Positions 22,514-22,712 of a DNA stretch of 22,712 bases are shown piece by piece. The notes under the pieces were generated by a model. It was not told the origin of the DNA. It searched no databases and saw nothing but the letters and a program-made list of their open reading frames with translations. The DNA comes from Nitrospiria bacterium. Lineage in GTDB: Bacteria; Nitrospirota; Nitrospiria; JACQBZ01. Location: positions 1 through 22,712 of the forward strand of contig CAKKOZ010000124.1 of the NCBI GenBank assembly GCA_919901335.1. Direction: 5' to 3'. The number at the start of each line of letters is the position of its first letter. Position 1 is the first letter of the stretch. The translations under genes and the position numbers were made by a program.

Positions 22514-22712
22514 ATGAGTACCGGGAGAAATAGACGTGCTGTTATTGCGGGTGTCTTGCTGGTTGTGGTCTTAACGGGAATGGAGTCGGTTGCCGTCTTT
22601 GCGGCCGATGTGAAGATTGCGAAGGAGCACGCGGCCGAGATGGTAAAGCACGCGAAGGAAATGGTCTCGCACGGGAAGGCGGGGCATCTGGATGTCTTGA
22701 GCGAGCATGCGG
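22514..22712 (+). CDS. smbP: SmbP-like periplasmic small metal-binding protein (cut by right edge)
   Basis: Sixty-six residues are visible. A signal peptide with basic STGRNRR, a hydrophobic core (9-22) and a VFA cleavage site at 30 is followed by a His-rich helical repeat (HAAEMVKHAKEMVSHGKAGH at 39-58, then LSEHA). The spacing of His, Lys and Glu is that of SmbP, a four-helix-bundle protein that binds copper and other divalent metals in the periplasm of Nitrosomonas europaea. The start is set by an excellent AGGAGG five bases before the ATG; an ATG four bases earlier reads only seven codons to a stop. It lies 11 bases after ligA and may be co-transcribed, though a functional link to DNA ligation is unlikely. 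Confidence 0.75.
   Translation, partial: MSTGRNRRAVIAGVLLVVVLTGMESVAVFAADVKIAKEHAAEMVKHAKEMVSHGKAGHLDVLSEHA

Overview
The window is GC-rich, gene-dense bacterial chromosome with no mobile element, CRISPR array, tRNA or rRNA that I can see. It contains no taxonomic marker. A Nitrospirota-like or related environmental lineage is my best guess, from the protein style, a Gld-type ABC cluster in a sensor-kinase-rich setting and an SmbP-like protein known from nitrifiers. This is inference only. No stretch longer than about 300 bases lacks a gene.

Layout, left to right. (1) 1-3853, minus strand: a two-FHA-domain protein and, overlapping it by four bases, a membrane-anchored Ser/Thr protein kinase whose C-terminus runs off the left edge. 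Together they form a phospho-threonine signalling pair under a near-consensus promoter. (2) 3883-7660, minus: a previously easily missed 56-residue membrane protein, the ATP-dependent helicase HrpB and an M29-type aminopeptidase. (3) 7725-9191, plus: a glycerol-kinase-like FGGY kinase. It diverges from region 2 across a very compact promoter region in which both promoters seem to share one -35 box and both messages look leaderless. (4) 9178-13986, minus: a four-gene ABC cluster resembling GldA/GldF/GldG plus a DUF4340 protein, under its own strong promoter. (5) 14006-16329, minus: a DUF2914 secreted protein, a lone RAM (Lrp/AsnC ligand-binding) domain and a GAF-domain sensor histidine kinase. 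(6) 16348-16806, minus: a stand-alone PolX-type DNA-binding module without a polymerase. (7) 17036-17419, plus: a single-domain response regulator. (8) 17422-20103, minus: metK then ahcY, two steps of the activated-methyl cycle, separated by a hairpin-rich 147-base spacer. (9) 20147-22502, plus: a long NAD-dependent DNA ligase with a duplicated helix-hairpin-helix segment, followed by the start of an SmbP-like periplasmic metal-binding protein cut by the right edge.

The most interesting signals are: a strict 13-residue helical repeat array (about 25 units) in the kinase; a GarA-like double-threonine motif between the two FHA domains of its partner; the shared -35 divergent leaderless promoters; the polymerase-free PolX module; the structured metK-ahcY spacer; and the internal duplication in LigA. 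All reading was by eye; no database search was run.
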